From assembly GCA_019911965.1 (NCBI GenBank), contig JAIOJF010000053.1, positions 31,314 through 95,313 of the forward strand: DNA of 64,000 bases, written 5' to 3'. The first letter of the stretch is position 1; the number at the start of each line of letters is the position of its first letter. Below, piece by piece: positions 1 through 8,875 of the stretch. The notes under the pieces are model-generated. The model was not told the DNA's origin. It saw nothing but the letters and a program-made list of their open reading frames with translations, and did not search any database. The DNA is from Paracoccaceae bacterium. GTDB taxonomy: Bacteria; Pseudomonadota; Alphaproteobacteria; Rhodobacterales; Rhodobacteraceae. The position numbers and the translations under genes are program-made.

Positions 1-1
1 G

Positions 2-853
2 CGCGATCTGGCCGAGATCACCCATTGGGCCAGCGTCATCAAGATCACGCCGGATGCCGCCGACGATCCGACCGTCGCGCCGGACGAACGCGCGCGCGGC
101 AGCGAGATGGCGCTGCATCTGCCGATGCGGGCCTTGTCGCGGATGTGGCAGATGCTGCTGAAGGCGATGGAGGAAGTGGCGCAGGCCCCGAATGCGATGA
201 TGGCCGCCGAGATGGCGATCATCCGGCTGACGCATGTGGCCGATCTGCCCAGCCCGGAAGACCTGGTGCGCAAGTTGCAGGCAACCTCGCCGGGCACCGG
301 CCCGCGCGGCGGTGGCGGCGGTGCGGCCCCCTCGCGGGGCGGGTCGGGCGTTTCGGCGGTGGCCGGTGGTGGCGGCAGCGTCGCTCAGGGCGATCCCTCG
401 CCCACTACAGCGCTGGCGCGCTTCGCGCGGTTTGAAGATGTGGTCGAGCTGATCCGCGCCAACCGCGACGTGCAATTGCTGGTCGAGGTCGAGGATACGA
501 TGCGCCTGGCGCGCTATTCGCCCGGCCGGATCGAGTTCGAGATGACCGAGAAGTCGCCGCGCGATCTGGCGGCCCGGCTGGCCACAAGATTGCAAAGCTG
601 GACCGGCGTGCGCTGGGGCGTTTCGGTGGTCGGCGAGGGCGGCGGCCAGACCATCGCCGAAATACGCGACCGCCAGCGCGGCGATCTGCAGGGGCTGGCG
701 CTGGCGCATCCGATGGTGCAGGAAGTGCTGAAATACTTTCCCGATGCGGAAATCCGCGAGGTTAAGACGGAAACCGAAATGCCGGCCGACAATGTGGTGC
801 CGTTCGATCCCGACGATGTCGGCGACGACTGGGACCCGTTCGAGTCCGATTGA
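2..853 (+). CDS. dnaX: DNA polymerase III subunit gamma/tau, 3' part (5' truncated by window edge)
   Basis: The C-terminal 283 residues of the clamp-loader ATPase subunit, which loads the beta clamp and bridges polymerase cores in the replisome. The reading frame is open from base 2, before any start codon, so the AAA+ ATPase part lies outside the window. The first ~90 residues (RDLAEITHWASVIKIT onward) are the helical gamma/tau collar domain III. A Gly/Ala-rich linker follows at about residues 97-135, then the tau-specific C-terminal domain and an acidic tail ending DDWDPFESD. ybaB and recR follow directly, the usual bacterial dnaX-ybaB-recR order. Confidence 0.93.
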   Translation, partial: RDLAEITHWASVIKITPDAADDPTVAPDERARGSEMALHLPMRALSRMWQMLLKAMEEVAQAPNAMMAAEMAIIRLTHVADLPSPEDLVRKLQATSPGTGPRGGGGGAAPSRGGSGVSAVAGGGGSVAQGDPSPTTALARFARFEDVVELIRANRDVQLLVEVEDTMRLARYSPGRIEFEMTEKSPRDLAARLATRLQSWTGVRWGVSVVGEGGGQTIAEIRDRQRGDLQGLALAHPMVQEVLKYFPDAEIREVKTETEMPADNVVPFDPDDVGDDWDPFESD

Positions 854-875
854 CAGAACGAACAGGAGAAACGGA

Positions 876-1220
876 ATGCTGAAAGGTCTGGGCGGGATTG
901 GCGATATGGCCAAGCTGATGAAGCAGGCGCAGGAAATGCAGGCCAAGATGGCCGAGGTTCAGGCCGGGCTGGACCGCATCAACGTGATCGGCCAGTCAGG
1001 CGCCGGCATGGTGGTGGCGACGGTTTCGGCCAAGGGTGATCTGAAGGCGCTGGAGATTGATCCATCGCTGTTCCGTCCCGAGGACAAGGAAGTTGTCGAG
1101 GACCTGATCGTCGCCGCGATCAAGGATGCGCAGGCCAAGGCGGACGAGGCCAAGGCGGCCGAGATCGGCAAGGTGACCGAGGGGTTGAACCTGCCGGCCG
1201 GAATGAAACTTCCGTTCTAG
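876..1220 (+). CDS. ybaB: YbaB/EbfC family nucleoid-associated protein
   Basis: A 114-residue small DNA-binding protein of the YbaB/EbfC family, which forms dimers that coat DNA. The start is the ATG preceded by an AGGAGA-like ribosome site (863-869); longer in-frame extensions upstream lie inside dnaX and are rejected. The protein opens [19 protein letters not shown], then has a long helix rich in Lys/Gln/Glu and the central '[20 protein letters not shown]' strand pair. It lies 22 bp after dnaX and one base before recR, in a probable co-transcribed replication/repair operon. Confidence 0.95.
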   Translation: MLKGLGGIGDMAKLMKQAQEMQAKMAEVQAGLDRINVIGQSGAGMVVATVSAKGDLKALEIDPSLFRPEDKEVVEDLIVAAIKDAQAKADEAKAAEIGKVTEGLNLPAGMKLPF

Positions 1221-1221
1221 A

Positions 1222-1830
1222 ATGACCGGATCAACCGGCCCGACCGGTGATATCGAAGCGCTGATCGCGCTGATGGCACGGCTTCCGGGGCTTGGGCCAC
1301 GCTCGGCCCGGCGGGCGGTTCTGCACCTGATCAAGCGGCGCGGGCAATTGATGGACCCGCTGGCGGACGCGCTGCACCATGTCGCGGTGACGGCACGCGA
1401 ATGCGTGACCTGCGGCAATATCGGGGCTGCTGAACGCTGCGATATCTGCACCGCCGAAAAGCGCGGCAATGGTCAGATCTGCGTGGTTGAAGATGTCGCC
1501 GACCTCTGGGCGATGGAACGTTCCGGCGTGTTTTCCGGGCGTTATCATGTGCTTGGCGGCGTGTTGTCGGCGCTGGACAATATCGGCCCCGCCGATCTGC
1601 GCATTCCGCTGCTGGTGCGCCGGGTGGCGGATGAGGGTGTTTCCGAGGTGATCCTGGCGCTGAATGCCACCGTCGATGGCCAGACCACGGCGCATTACAT
1701 CGCCGAACAGCTTGAAGGTGCCGGCATCGCCGTTACCTCGCTGGCGCAGGGCGTGCCGATTGGCGGCGAGCTGGATTATCTCGATGACGGCACGATTTCG
1801 GCGGCTCTGCGGGCGCGCAAGAGCTTCTGA
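1222..1830 (+). CDS. recR: Recombination mediator protein RecR
   Basis: RecR works with RecF/RecO to load RecA at gaps. The length of 202 residues is normal. Visible parts in order: N-terminal helix-hairpin-helix ([16 protein letters not shown], about residues 21-36), a four-cysteine zinc module (C61, C64, C73, C76), a Toprim domain from [17 protein letters not shown], and the C-terminal Walker-B-like segment. It starts 1 bp after the ybaB stop, so it is probably translationally linked to ybaB. Confidence 0.97.
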   Translation: MTGSTGPTGDIEALIALMARLPGLGPRSARRAVLHLIKRRGQLMDPLADALHHVAVTARECVTCGNIGAAERCDICTAEKRGNGQICVVEDVADLWAMERSGVFSGRYHVLGGVLSALDNIGPADLRIPLLVRRVADEGVSEVILALNATVDGQTTAHYIAEQLEGAGIAVTSLAQGVPIGGELDYLDDGTISAALRARKSF

Positions 1831-1841
1831 GTAACGGGCGG

Positions 1842-2777
1842 TCAGCCGCGCCGCGATCTGGCACGCGATTCGCGCCGCGCGATATAAAGCGTCGCGCCGA
1901 TGATCACGGCGGCCCCGGTCAGGGTGGCGTTGTCGATGGTCTCGCCGAATAACAGCCAGGCTGCGAAGCCGATCACCACCAGCCGCAGATAAGATACCGG
2001 TGCGATCAGCGCGGCATCGGCGTGGCGATAGGCCTGGATATCGGCAATGCCGCGCAGCGTCGAGAACGCCACCAATGCCGCCACCGATCCCCAGGTGATC
2101 CACTTCGTCGGCATTTCCCAGACCGGCAGCGCCACCGGCAGGGTGACAAGCACGGTGATCACGACGGACGAGAAATAGGTGGACAAGGCCCCGTCCGCAT
2201 TGGCCAGGTTGCGCGACATGGTCAGGGCCATCGCGAACAGCAGCGATGAACCGAGGGCCGCCAGCATGGCGGGGTGAAACGCCTCGAATCCCGGACGGAT
2301 GATGATCAGCGCCCCGATGAACCCGGCGGCAATGGCGGCGATGCGGCGAGGGCCGATGCTTTCGCCATGCACGATTACCCCCATCGCGGCGGCAAAGATC
2401 GGCCCCATGAAGAACAATACCGTGGCCGTGCCCAGCGGAATATGCGCCAGCGTGTAGAATCCGAGATTGGTCGAAACCCCGATCAGCGCGCCACGCAGCA
2501 GATGCTGGCCGGGGCGCGAGAACCGCATTTGCCGGCGCGCGCCTGCGAACAGGATCAATGCGACAGCGATCAGGATGCTGGTGATCCCGGCGCGAAACAG
2601 CACCGCCATGCGGCTGTCAACCTCCAACGTTACGCCGCGCACCGCCAATGTCATCAGGCTGGCCCCCATCACAGAAACCAGCGCCCAGATCAGGCCCTGC
2701 GGGGTGTTGCGTGCGGTGCGGGCAACGGGTATCGCGGTAGGCCCGGGATCGGTGGGTGGGGTCTGGCTGTCGGTCAT
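1842..2777 (-). CDS. EamA/DMT-superfamily permease
   Basis: A 311-residue inner-membrane protein with about ten hydrophobic segments in two repeated halves, typical of the drug/metabolite transporter (EamA) family. The N-terminal ~25 residues are cytoplasmic and Pro/Thr-rich, and the C-terminus ends in a basic RRESRARSRRG tail, as expected for a cytoplasmic end. It converges on recR and is divergent from hemF across about 100 bp. The substrate cannot be told from sequence. Confidence 0.85.
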   Translation of the reverse strand: MTDSQTPPTDPGPTAIPVARTARNTPQGLIWALVSVMGASLMTLAVRGVTLEVDSRMAVLFRAGITSILIAVALILFAGARRQMRFSRPGQHLLRGALIGVSTNLGFYTLAHIPLGTATVLFFMGPIFAAAMGVIVHGESIGPRRIAAIAAGFIGALIIIRPGFEAFHPAMLAALGSSLLFAMALTMSRNLANADGALSTYFSSVVITVLVTLPVALPVWEMPTKWITWGSVAALVAFSTLRGIADIQAYRHADAALIAPVSYLRLVVIGFAAWLLFGETIDNATLTGAAVIIGATLYIARRESRARSRRG

Positions 2778-2881
2778 GGCCCGGCGAAACTAGGGTGCTC
2801 GCGGGGAAAGGGCAATCGCGGTTGTCCGGGCTATGGCGGGGCAGGGGCCAAGGCGTTATGCAAGGGCAAAAGGGGAATGAA

Positions 2882-3790
2882 ATGAGCGAAAACCGCAAGG
2901 ATATCGTGACCGACGACAACAAGGCCCGCGCCAGCGCCTGGTTCCGCGACCTGCGCGACCAGATCGTCGCCGCCTTCGAGGTGCTGGAAGACGAACAATC
3001 CACCGGCCCATGCGCCAGCCTCCCGGCGGGCCGCTTCGAGGTGACGACGACGAAACGCGCCAGCGCCGATGGCTCGGATGCCGGTGGCGGCTTGATGAGC
3101 GTGCTGCGCGGTGGCCGGGTGTTCGAGAAAGTCGGCGTCAATATCTCGACCGTACATGGCCAGCTTGGCGAGCGCGCGCAGGCGGCGATGGCGGCCCGCA
3201 AGGGCATTCCCGGCATGGCCGACGATCCGCGCTTCTGGGCCGCCGGGATATCCTTGGTGGCGCATATGCAGAACCCGCATACGCCGTCGGTGCACATGAA
3301 TACGCGGATGTTCTGGACGCCGCATGCCTGGTGGTTCGGGGGGGGATCGGATTTGAACCCCTGCATCGAATATCCCGAGGATACCGCCGATTTCCACGCC
3401 GTGCAGAAGGCCCATTGCGACCGTCACGATACCGCGTTCTACCCGCGCTTCAAGGCCTGGGCGGATGAGTATTTCTACGTGCCGCACCGGGGCCGGGCGC
3501 GCGGCGTCGGCGGCATATTCTTCGACGATCACTGCACCGGCGACTGGGAGGCGGATTTCGCCTTCACCCAGGATGCCGGGCGCGCCTTTCTGCCGGCTTT
3601 CCTGCCGGTCACACGGCGGCGGCGCGATACTGGGTGGAGCGAGGCCGACAAGGACACGCAACTGATCCATCGCGGGCTTTATGCGGAATATAATCTGGTC
3701 TACGACCGGGGCACGAAATTCGGCCTGGAAACCGGCCATGACGCGAATGCGGTGCTGATGTCCCTGCCGCCGCTGGCGAAATGGGTCTGA
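2882..3790 (+). CDS. hemF: Oxygen-dependent coproporphyrinogen III oxidase
   Basis: Aerobic oxidative decarboxylation of coproporphyrinogen III to protoporphyrinogen IX in haem/bacteriochlorophyll synthesis. The 302 residues match the family (about 300). Diagnostic stretches: [32 protein letters not shown] and [11 protein letters not shown] (substrate and dimer segments). I chose the ATG at 2882 (MSENRKD), where a GGGGA ribosome-site-like stretch lies just upstream; the frame is open further upstream but that part does not look like HemF. Two other haem genes, hemE and hemC, lie 3-4 kb downstream. The 3' end overlaps the next ORF by 10 bp. Confidence 0.96.
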   Translation: MSENRKDIVTDDNKARASAWFRDLRDQIVAAFEVLEDEQSTGPCASLPAGRFEVTTTKRASADGSDAGGGLMSVLRGGRVFEKVGVNISTVHGQLGERAQAAMAARKGIPGMADDPRFWAAGISLVAHMQNPHTPSVHMNTRMFWTPHAWWFGGGSDLNPCIEYPEDTADFHAVQKAHCDRHDTAFYPRFKAWADEYFYVPHRGRARGVGGIFFDDHCTGDWEADFAFTQDAGRAFLPAFLPVTRRRRDTGWSEADKDTQLIHRGLYAEYNLVYDRGTKFGLETGHDANAVLMSLPPLAKWV

Positions 3791-4308
3791 GCCTGGCGGA
3801 TTATACCCCCGGTCGGCTGATCGAGGTCGCCGACCGGATGCAATCGGGCTATGCCTACCGGCTGGAGGCGCTGCCGGGGCAAGGCTTCGATGCCGCCTTC
3901 ACCCCGGCGCTGACACCGCAGCAGATGCTGGAGATGGGCGTGTTCGAGGGCAAATACCTGAACGATTGCCGCGCCGAGTTTCCGGGCGAGTGGTTCGCCA
4001 ATGCCCGCCTGTCCGACCGCCCCGACCCGAAGGTCAATTTCTTCGGCACCAAAAGCCGCCAGCCGCTTTCAACCTGGCGTGACAAGGGCTGGATCATCGG
4101 CCCCGATCCGCGCGGCTGGTTCCAGTGGTATTGCCGATACTGGCTTGGCCGCCGCCTGCCCGATACCGATGCCCGCCAGATCAAGCGATGGCGGGCCTTT
4201 TCGCGCCATGCCGGGCAGATCCGCGCCAATTGCATGACGGGCGATCTGTCCTGCCGCCCAAGGCAGCGGCAGGCCTTGCTGCAATGGGCCTATGATCCGA
4301 TGATCTGA
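3781..4308 (+). CDS. Uncharacterised protein overlapping hemF
   Basis: 175 residues; I do not recognise a named family. The ATG lies inside the last codons of hemF (10-bp overlap), which suggests translational coupling. The protein is soluble, with no signal peptide or membrane helix, and rich in Trp/Arg/Tyr in its second half ([25 protein letters not shown]). Two Cys lie near the C-terminus ([15 protein letters not shown]). The aromatic block plus many Arg could suit nucleic-acid or cofactor binding, but that is only a guess. Coding bias matches its neighbours. Confidence 0.75.
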   Translation: MGLSLADYTPGRLIEVADRMQSGYAYRLEALPGQGFDAAFTPALTPQQMLEMGVFEGKYLNDCRAEFPGEWFANARLSDRPDPKVNFFGTKSRQPLSTWRDKGWIIGPDPRGWFQWYCRYWLGRRLPDTDARQIKRWRAFSRHAGQIRANCMTGDLSCRPRQRQALLQWAYDPMI

Positions 4309-4387
4309 GGCGATCCGGCCCCCGATTTGCCATTTTTTCCTTTCCGGTGTATAACTTGTGCCAACAACGAAAATTGGCAGGTTTATC

Positions 4388-4855
4388 ATGACACGTACTC
4401 TGATCTCGCTTTCGGGCGCGGTGCTGGGCGCAATCAGCCCCTTATTCATGCGCCCGCCGGGCCGGCAGGTGGCCGCCCTGTGCTACCGCGAAAACGATGG
4501 CGGCAAGGAAGTGCTGATGATCACCAGCCGGCGCACCGGGCGCTGGATCATCCCGAAAGGCTGGCCGATTGACGGCCTCGGCTTTCCCGATGCCGCGCTC
4601 TACGAGGCCTGGGAGGAAGCGGGCGTCAAGCGTGGCCGTATCGCCGGTGCCGCCTCCGGCAGCTATCGCTATCGCAAGCGGCTGCAGAACGGTGCCGAGC
4701 GGCCCTGCCTTGTCGATGTCTACCCGGTCGAGGTTGATTCGATGGCCGGGACCTATCCCGAAAGCACGCTGCGTCAGCGCCGCTGGGTGGCGCGCGACGA
4801 GGCCGCCAATATGGTGAAAGAGGCAGATTTACGCCAGATCATCCGGGCGATCTGA
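4388..4855 (+). CDS. Nudix hydrolase family protein (degenerate Nudix box)
   Basis: 155 residues. The Nudix fold is clear (RRTGRWIIPKGWPIDG then EAWEEAGV), resembling the diphosphoinositol-polyphosphate/diadenosine-type PKGW subfamily. The box G58-x5-E-x7-R-E-x-x-E-E-x-G-V is altered: L64 replaces the first Glu and Y72 the Arg, while E73, E76 and E77, the metal-binding glutamates, remain. Activity is therefore possible but not certain. The start is the ATG at 4388 (MTRTLISL); an upstream in-frame extension of 10 residues is less likely. It is an isolated gene between the hemF pair and the phosphate transporter. Confidence 0.85.
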   Translation: MTRTLISLSGAVLGAISPLFMRPPGRQVAALCYRENDGGKEVLMITSRRTGRWIIPKGWPIDGLGFPDAALYEAWEEAGVKRGRIAGAASGSYRYRKRLQNGAERPCLVDVYPVEVDSMAGTYPESTLRQRRWVARDEAANMVKEADLRQIIRAI

Positions 4856-4933
4856 CCTGCGTTGAAATCGAGACTTGTCAAACTGGGAATCGCCCGTTAG
4901 CGGTGGCGCGGCAAAATTGGCCCGGGGGCGGAC

Positions 4934-6412
4934 ATGGCAGCACATCCGAACAACCAGTGGAAAACGCTGGACAAGGATCTCGGGCGGCTTTCCCAGATCG
5001 AATACGCCACGCAATATGTCTCCAAGCCGCTGGTCGGAATCGGCATTTCGCTGGTTTTCCTGATCCTTGTCGGATTGGGCGCGGCGATCCTGTTCGATCA
5101 GCAGCCGGTTTCGCTGATCGTCGTGGCGGCGGCGATTTTCGGCGGCTACATGGCCTTGAATATCGGGGCCAACGATGTTGCCAACAATATGGGTCCGGCG
5201 GTCGGTGCCAATGCGCTGACGATGGGCGGCGCCATCCTGATCGCCGCCATCGCCGAAAGTGCCGGTGCCCTGCTGGCGGGCGGCGATGTTGTCGGCACGA
5301 TTTCCAAGGGCATCATTGATCCTGCCGGTATTTCCGACCCCAGGGTATTCGTCTGGGCGATGATGGCGGCGCTGATCTCGTCGGCATTGTGGGTCAACCT
5401 TGCAACCTGGGTCGGCGCACCGGTATCGACCACGCATTCGGTGGTGGGCGGCGTCATGGGGGCCGGGATCGCGGCGGCGGGCTTCGTGGCGGTGAACTGG
5501 CCGACAATGGGGGCGATTGCCGCAAGCTGGGTGATTTCGCCGCTTCTGGGCGGTGCGATCGCGGCGGCCTTTCTGGCCTTCATCAAGGCGCAGATCATCT
5601 ACCAGCCGGACAAGATCGCGGCGGCGCGGCGCTGGGTGCCGGTGCTGATCGCGGTGATGGCGGCGGCGTTCGCGTCCTACCTGGCGCTGAAAGGTCTGAA
5701 AAAGATCGTATCCATCGACATGTCGACCTCGCTGCTGATCGGGCTTTTGGTTGGAATCGCCGTCTGGCTGGCCTCGCGCCCGGTGATCCGGCGGCAATCC
5801 GAGGGGCTGGAAAACCGCAACAAGGCGCTGAAGAAGCTGTTCGCCATTCCGCTGATCTTCTCGGCGGCCCTGCTCAGCTTCGCGCATGGGGCCAACGATG
5901 TGGCCAATGCCGTCGGGCCGCTGGCGGCGATCGTGCATGCGATCGAGTTCGGCGGCACGGCGGCCAAGGTAACGATCCCGATCTGGGTGATGGTGATCGG
6001 GGCTTTCGGCATCTCGTTCGGCCTGTTCCTGTTCGGCCCCAAGCTGATCCGCATGGTCGGCAGCGAGATCACCAAGCTGAACCCGATGCGCGCCTATTGC
6101 GTGGCGCTGTCGGCGGCGATCACCGTGATCGTCGCGTCCTGGCTGGGCCTGCCGGTCAGTTCCACGCATATCGCCGTCGGGGCGGTGTTCGGGGTGGGGT
6201 TCTTCCGCGAATGGCATATGGAACGCCGCGCGAAGAAACTGAATACCGCCAACAAGACCGGCAAGTTCGTCGCCCCCGAGGAACGCCGCCGCCGCAAACT
6301 GGTGCGTCGCTCGCATTTCATGACCATCGTCGCGGCCTGGGTGATTACCGTGCCGGCAGCGGCGGTGCTTTCCGGCACGATCTTCCTGATCCTGAACGCG
6401 GTGTTTGTCTGA
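4934..6412 (+). CDS. PiT-family inorganic phosphate transporter
   Basis: 492-residue integral membrane phosphate:cation symporter of the PHO4/PiT family. The two inverted family repeats are visible: N-terminal GANDVANNMGPAVGANALT with PVSTTHSVVGGVMGAG, and C-terminal HGANDVANAVGPLAAI with PVSSTHIAVGAVFGVG. A charged loop near the end (RREWHMERRAKKL region to EERRRRKLVRR) is probably cytoplasmic. It is longer than the ~420-residue short PiT type because of an N-terminal ~70-residue extension with its own membrane segments. Convergent with hemE, 9 bp apart. Confidence 0.93.
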   Translation: MAAHPNNQWKTLDKDLGRLSQIEYATQYVSKPLVGIGISLVFLILVGLGAAILFDQQPVSLIVVAAAIFGGYMALNIGANDVANNMGPAVGANALTMGGAILIAAIAESAGALLAGGDVVGTISKGIIDPAGISDPRVFVWAMMAALISSALWVNLATWVGAPVSTTHSVVGGVMGAGIAAAGFVAVNWPTMGAIAASWVISPLLGGAIAAAFLAFIKAQIIYQPDKIAAARRWVPVLIAVMAAAFASYLALKGLKKIVSIDMSTSLLIGLLVGIAVWLASRPVIRRQSEGLENRNKALKKLFAIPLIFSAALLSFAHGANDVANAVGPLAAIVHAIEFGGTAAKVTIPIWVMVIGAFGISFGLFLFGPKLIRMVGSEITKLNPMRAYCVALSAAITVIVASWLGLPVSSTHIAVGAVFGVGFFREWHMERRAKKLNTANKTGKFVAPEERRRRKLVRRSHFMTIVAAWVITVPAAAVLSGTIFLILNAVFV

Positions 6413-6421
6413 GGCCGGGGC

Positions 6422-7453
6422 TTACCCCCTGATCGCCCGCAACATCAGTTCGACATTGGCCGGATCGGCCTCCGGCGTGATGCCGTGGCCGAGGTTGAAG
6501 ATATGCGGGCCGGTCGAGAATGCCTCGACGATGCGGCGGGTCTCGTCGATCAGGGCCTGACCGCCGGTGACCATATGGCCCGGTGCCAGGTTGCCCTGCA
6601 CGCAGCCATCGACCTGCACATTCGCCACCGCCCATGCGGCATCGACGGAACTGTCCAGCGCCACGCAATCCGCCCCGACGGCACGGCCAAACCCGATATA
6701 CCGCTCGCGTGCCTCGCGCGGGAAGGCGATGACCGGCAGATCGGGGTGTTTCGCCTTCAGCGCGGCGATGATCCGGCGCGCCGGGTCCAGCGCGTATTTG
6801 TCGAAATCCGCACCTTTCAGCGATCCGGCCCAGCTATCGAACAGCTTGATCACCTCGGCCCCTGCCGCCACCTGCGCCAGAAGATAGGCGATGGTGGCGT
6901 CCGTGATACGCGCCATCAGCGCATCGAAGGTGGCCGGATCGGAGGCTTTCAGCGCATGTGCCGGTCCCTGATCCGGTGTGCCGCGCCCGGCGATCATGTA
7001 GGTCGCCACCGTCCAGGGTGCCCCGGCAAAGCCGATCAGCGCGGTTTCCGCAGGCAGGCCGGCGGCCAGGATGCGCACGGTCTCGTAAACCGGCGCAAGA
7101 TGGTCATGGATGGCATCCGCCGGTTTCAGGCGCAGCAGATCGTCCGGCCCGGAGATGGTGGACAGGCGCGGGCCTTCGCCGGTTTCAAACCACAGATCGG
7201 CCCCCAGCGCCTGCGGCACCAGCAGGATATCGGCGAACAGGATCGCGGCATCGAACCCGAAGCGGCGGATCGGCTGAAAGGTGACTTCGGCGGCCAGTTC
7301 CGGGTTGTAGCACAGCGACAGGAAATCACCGGCCTCGGCCCGTGTCGCGCGGTATTCCGGCAGGTAGCGCCCGGCCTGACGCATCATCCAGACCGGCGGT
7401 GTGGCCAGTGTTTCGCCGCGCAGGGCGCGCATCAACAGTTTTTCGGCCATCAT
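6422..7453 (-). CDS. hemE: Uroporphyrinogen decarboxylase
   Basis: Decarboxylates the four acetate side chains of uroporphyrinogen III to give coproporphyrinogen III, the substrate of HemF encoded in this window. 343 residues, usual size. Both family signatures are present: [18 protein letters not shown] near the N-terminus and [14 protein letters not shown] around residue 145. Divergent from hemC across 113 bp, a classic Rhodobacterales arrangement, so the intergenic region probably carries both promoters. Confidence 0.97.
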   Translation of the reverse strand: MMAEKLLMRALRGETLATPPVWMMRQAGRYLPEYRATRAEAGDFLSLCYNPELAAEVTFQPIRRFGFDAAILFADILLVPQALGADLWFETGEGPRLSTISGPDDLLRLKPADAIHDHLAPVYETVRILAAGLPAETALIGFAGAPWTVATYMIAGRGTPDQGPAHALKASDPATFDALMARITDATIAYLLAQVAAGAEVIKLFDSWAGSLKGADFDKYALDPARRIIAALKAKHPDLPVIAFPREARERYIGFGRAVGADCVALDSSVDAAWAVANVQVDGCVQGNLAPGHMVTGGQALIDETRRIVEAFSTGPHIFNLGHGITPEADPANVELMLRAIRG

Positions 7454-7566
7454 TCACCCGCCTTTTCAAATTGCCCGCCATGTCCTCTAGCCTGAGCGCA
7501 CGGATGTCAATGTGTCACGCGGACTTGCCCATTGTCAGCACTGAATCGGGACGCTAACAGGGGGGC

Positions 7567-8505
7567 ATGCAACCGCTTTGGCCAAATCCCGACTCTCCGA
7601 TGCGTATCGGCACACGCGGCTCGCCGCTGGCGCTGGCGCAGGCCCATGAAACCCGCCGTCGGCTGATGGAAATGCATGGCTTTCCCGAAGATTGCTTCGA
7701 GATCATCGTCATCAAGACCACCGGCGACCGCATCCAGGACAAGCCCCTGCGCGAGGTTGGCGGCAAGGGCCTGTTCACCCGCGAAATCGAGGAGGCGCTG
7801 AGCGATGGCCGCATCGACATCGCGGTCCACTCGATGAAGGACATGCCGGTCGATCAGCCCGGGGGGCTGATTCTGGATTGCTACCTGCCGCGCGAAGACC
7901 CGCGCGATGCGTTCGTCTCGCGCAGCGTGGAAACCCTGGCCGATCTGCCGGCGGGCTCGCTGGTGGGCACGTCCAGCCTCAGGCGCAAATCGCAGATCCT
8001 GTACAAGCGGCCCGATCTGAAAGTGGTCGAGTTTCGCGGCAACGTGCAGACCCGCCTGCGCAAACTCGACGAAGGCGTGGCGCATTGCACGTTTCTGGCG
8101 ATGGCGGGGCTGAACCGGCTGGGGATGGAGCATATCGCCAATGCACCGATTGCCCTGTCGGACATGCTGCCGGCGGTGGCGCAGGGTGCCATCGGCATCG
8201 AGCGGCGCGAGGATGATCCGAGCGTGCGCGAATTGCTGTCCCCCATCCACGATTTCCCGACCGGCTACCGCATCGAGGCGGAGCGTGCCTTCCTTCGCAG
8301 GCTGGACGGCTCGTGCCAGATGCCAATCGCCGGGCTGGCGGAACTTCGCGACCGCAGCCTGCGGCTTCGCGGTGAAATCCTGCGGCCCGACGGTTCGGAA
8401 TGCCTGGCGCATGAACTGACCGGCGGGATTGACGATGCAACCGAGATGGGAACCGAACTGGCGCGAATCCTTCTGGACGATGCAGGCCCGTATTTCTTCG
8501 ACTGA
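7567..8505 (+). CDS. hemC: Hydroxymethylbilane synthase (porphobilinogen deaminase)
   Basis: Polymerises four porphobilinogens into hydroxymethylbilane, two steps upstream of HemE. 312 residues. Motifs: GTRGSPLALAQAHE at the N-terminus, TTGDRIQDKPL, VHSMKDMPV, GTSSLRRKSQI, and the dipyrromethane-cofactor cysteine C250 in DGSCQMPIAGLA. The ATG at 7567 follows a G-rich stretch; MRIGTRGSP at 7600 would be an alternative start closer to the conserved domain. Divergent from hemE. Confidence 0.96.
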   Translation: MQPLWPNPDSPMRIGTRGSPLALAQAHETRRRLMEMHGFPEDCFEIIVIKTTGDRIQDKPLREVGGKGLFTREIEEALSDGRIDIAVHSMKDMPVDQPGGLILDCYLPREDPRDAFVSRSVETLADLPAGSLVGTSSLRRKSQILYKRPDLKVVEFRGNVQTRLRKLDEGVAHCTFLAMAGLNRLGMEHIANAPIALSDMLPAVAQGAIGIERREDDPSVRELLSPIHDFPTGYRIEAERAFLRRLDGSCQMPIAGLAELRDRSLRLRGEILRPDGSECLAHELTGGIDDATEMGTELARILLDDAGPYFFD

Positions 8506-8511
8506 CGGGGC

Positions 8512-8766
8512 CTATTCGATGCGGTCCGGCCCGGCCTCGGCCCGGTTGAACGACGTCGTGATCTCGTAATCGGTCAGGAAATCGCGGATATCGCCCGACA
8601 GGTTGTCGATCCCGCGCGTTACCACATCCATCACTGACAGGCTGAGACCGATGGCCATCGCCATGCCCATCACCATTTCAACCGTCGAGGCACCGCTGTC
8701 GTCGTCGCGGAAATCGCGGCGTCGCTGGTTCAGCCATTGAAGGGCCGGGGTCAGGTCGGCAGGCAT
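8512..8766 (-). CDS. Flp/Fap-type pilin-like small membrane protein
   Basis: 84 residues starting at the ATG (MPADLTPALQ); an upstream in-frame ATG at 8835 gives a less plausible N-terminus. A polar, basic leader (about residues 1-25) ends in DDDSG, followed by ASTVE and a hydrophobic helix. G25/A26 with Glu at +5 of the mature form is the type IVb (Flp) prepilin processing pattern. The C-terminal ~35 residues are polar. No tad/cpa pilus genes lie nearby, so it is an orphan in this window. It converges on hemC with 6 bp between the stops. Confidence 0.6.
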   Translation of the reverse strand: MPADLTPALQWLNQRRRDFRDDDSGASTVEMVMGMAMAIGLSLSVMDVVTRGIDNLSGDIRDFLTDYEITTSFNRAEAGPDRIE

Positions 8767-8808
8767 CGGGACCTCTCTTGATCCTTGTGGCCTGCAGGCT
8801 GCATGGCA

Positions 8809-8832
8809 AACGGGGCCACAATGGGCCCCGTT
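8809..8832. terminator. Hairpin between GS-like gene and pilin-like gene
   Basis: Perfect 9-bp inverted repeat AACGGGGCC / GGCCCCGTT with a 6-nt loop, 43 bp beyond the stop codon of the leftward glutamine-synthetase-like gene. There is no clear T tract on the minus strand; a TTTT lies further along the plus strand inside a second small hairpin, GGCGC-TTTT-GCGCC. Probably a transcription terminator or processing hairpin. Confidence 0.5.
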
Positions 8833-8875
8833 CATGGCGCTTTTGCGCCGGTCTGTCAGGCAGGTGCCACCCGGC

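Noticed and set aside
4829..6316. 495-codon open frame antisense to the PiT transporter
   Set aside because: Hydrophilic, low-complexity Arg/His/Asp protein opposite a clear membrane transporter.
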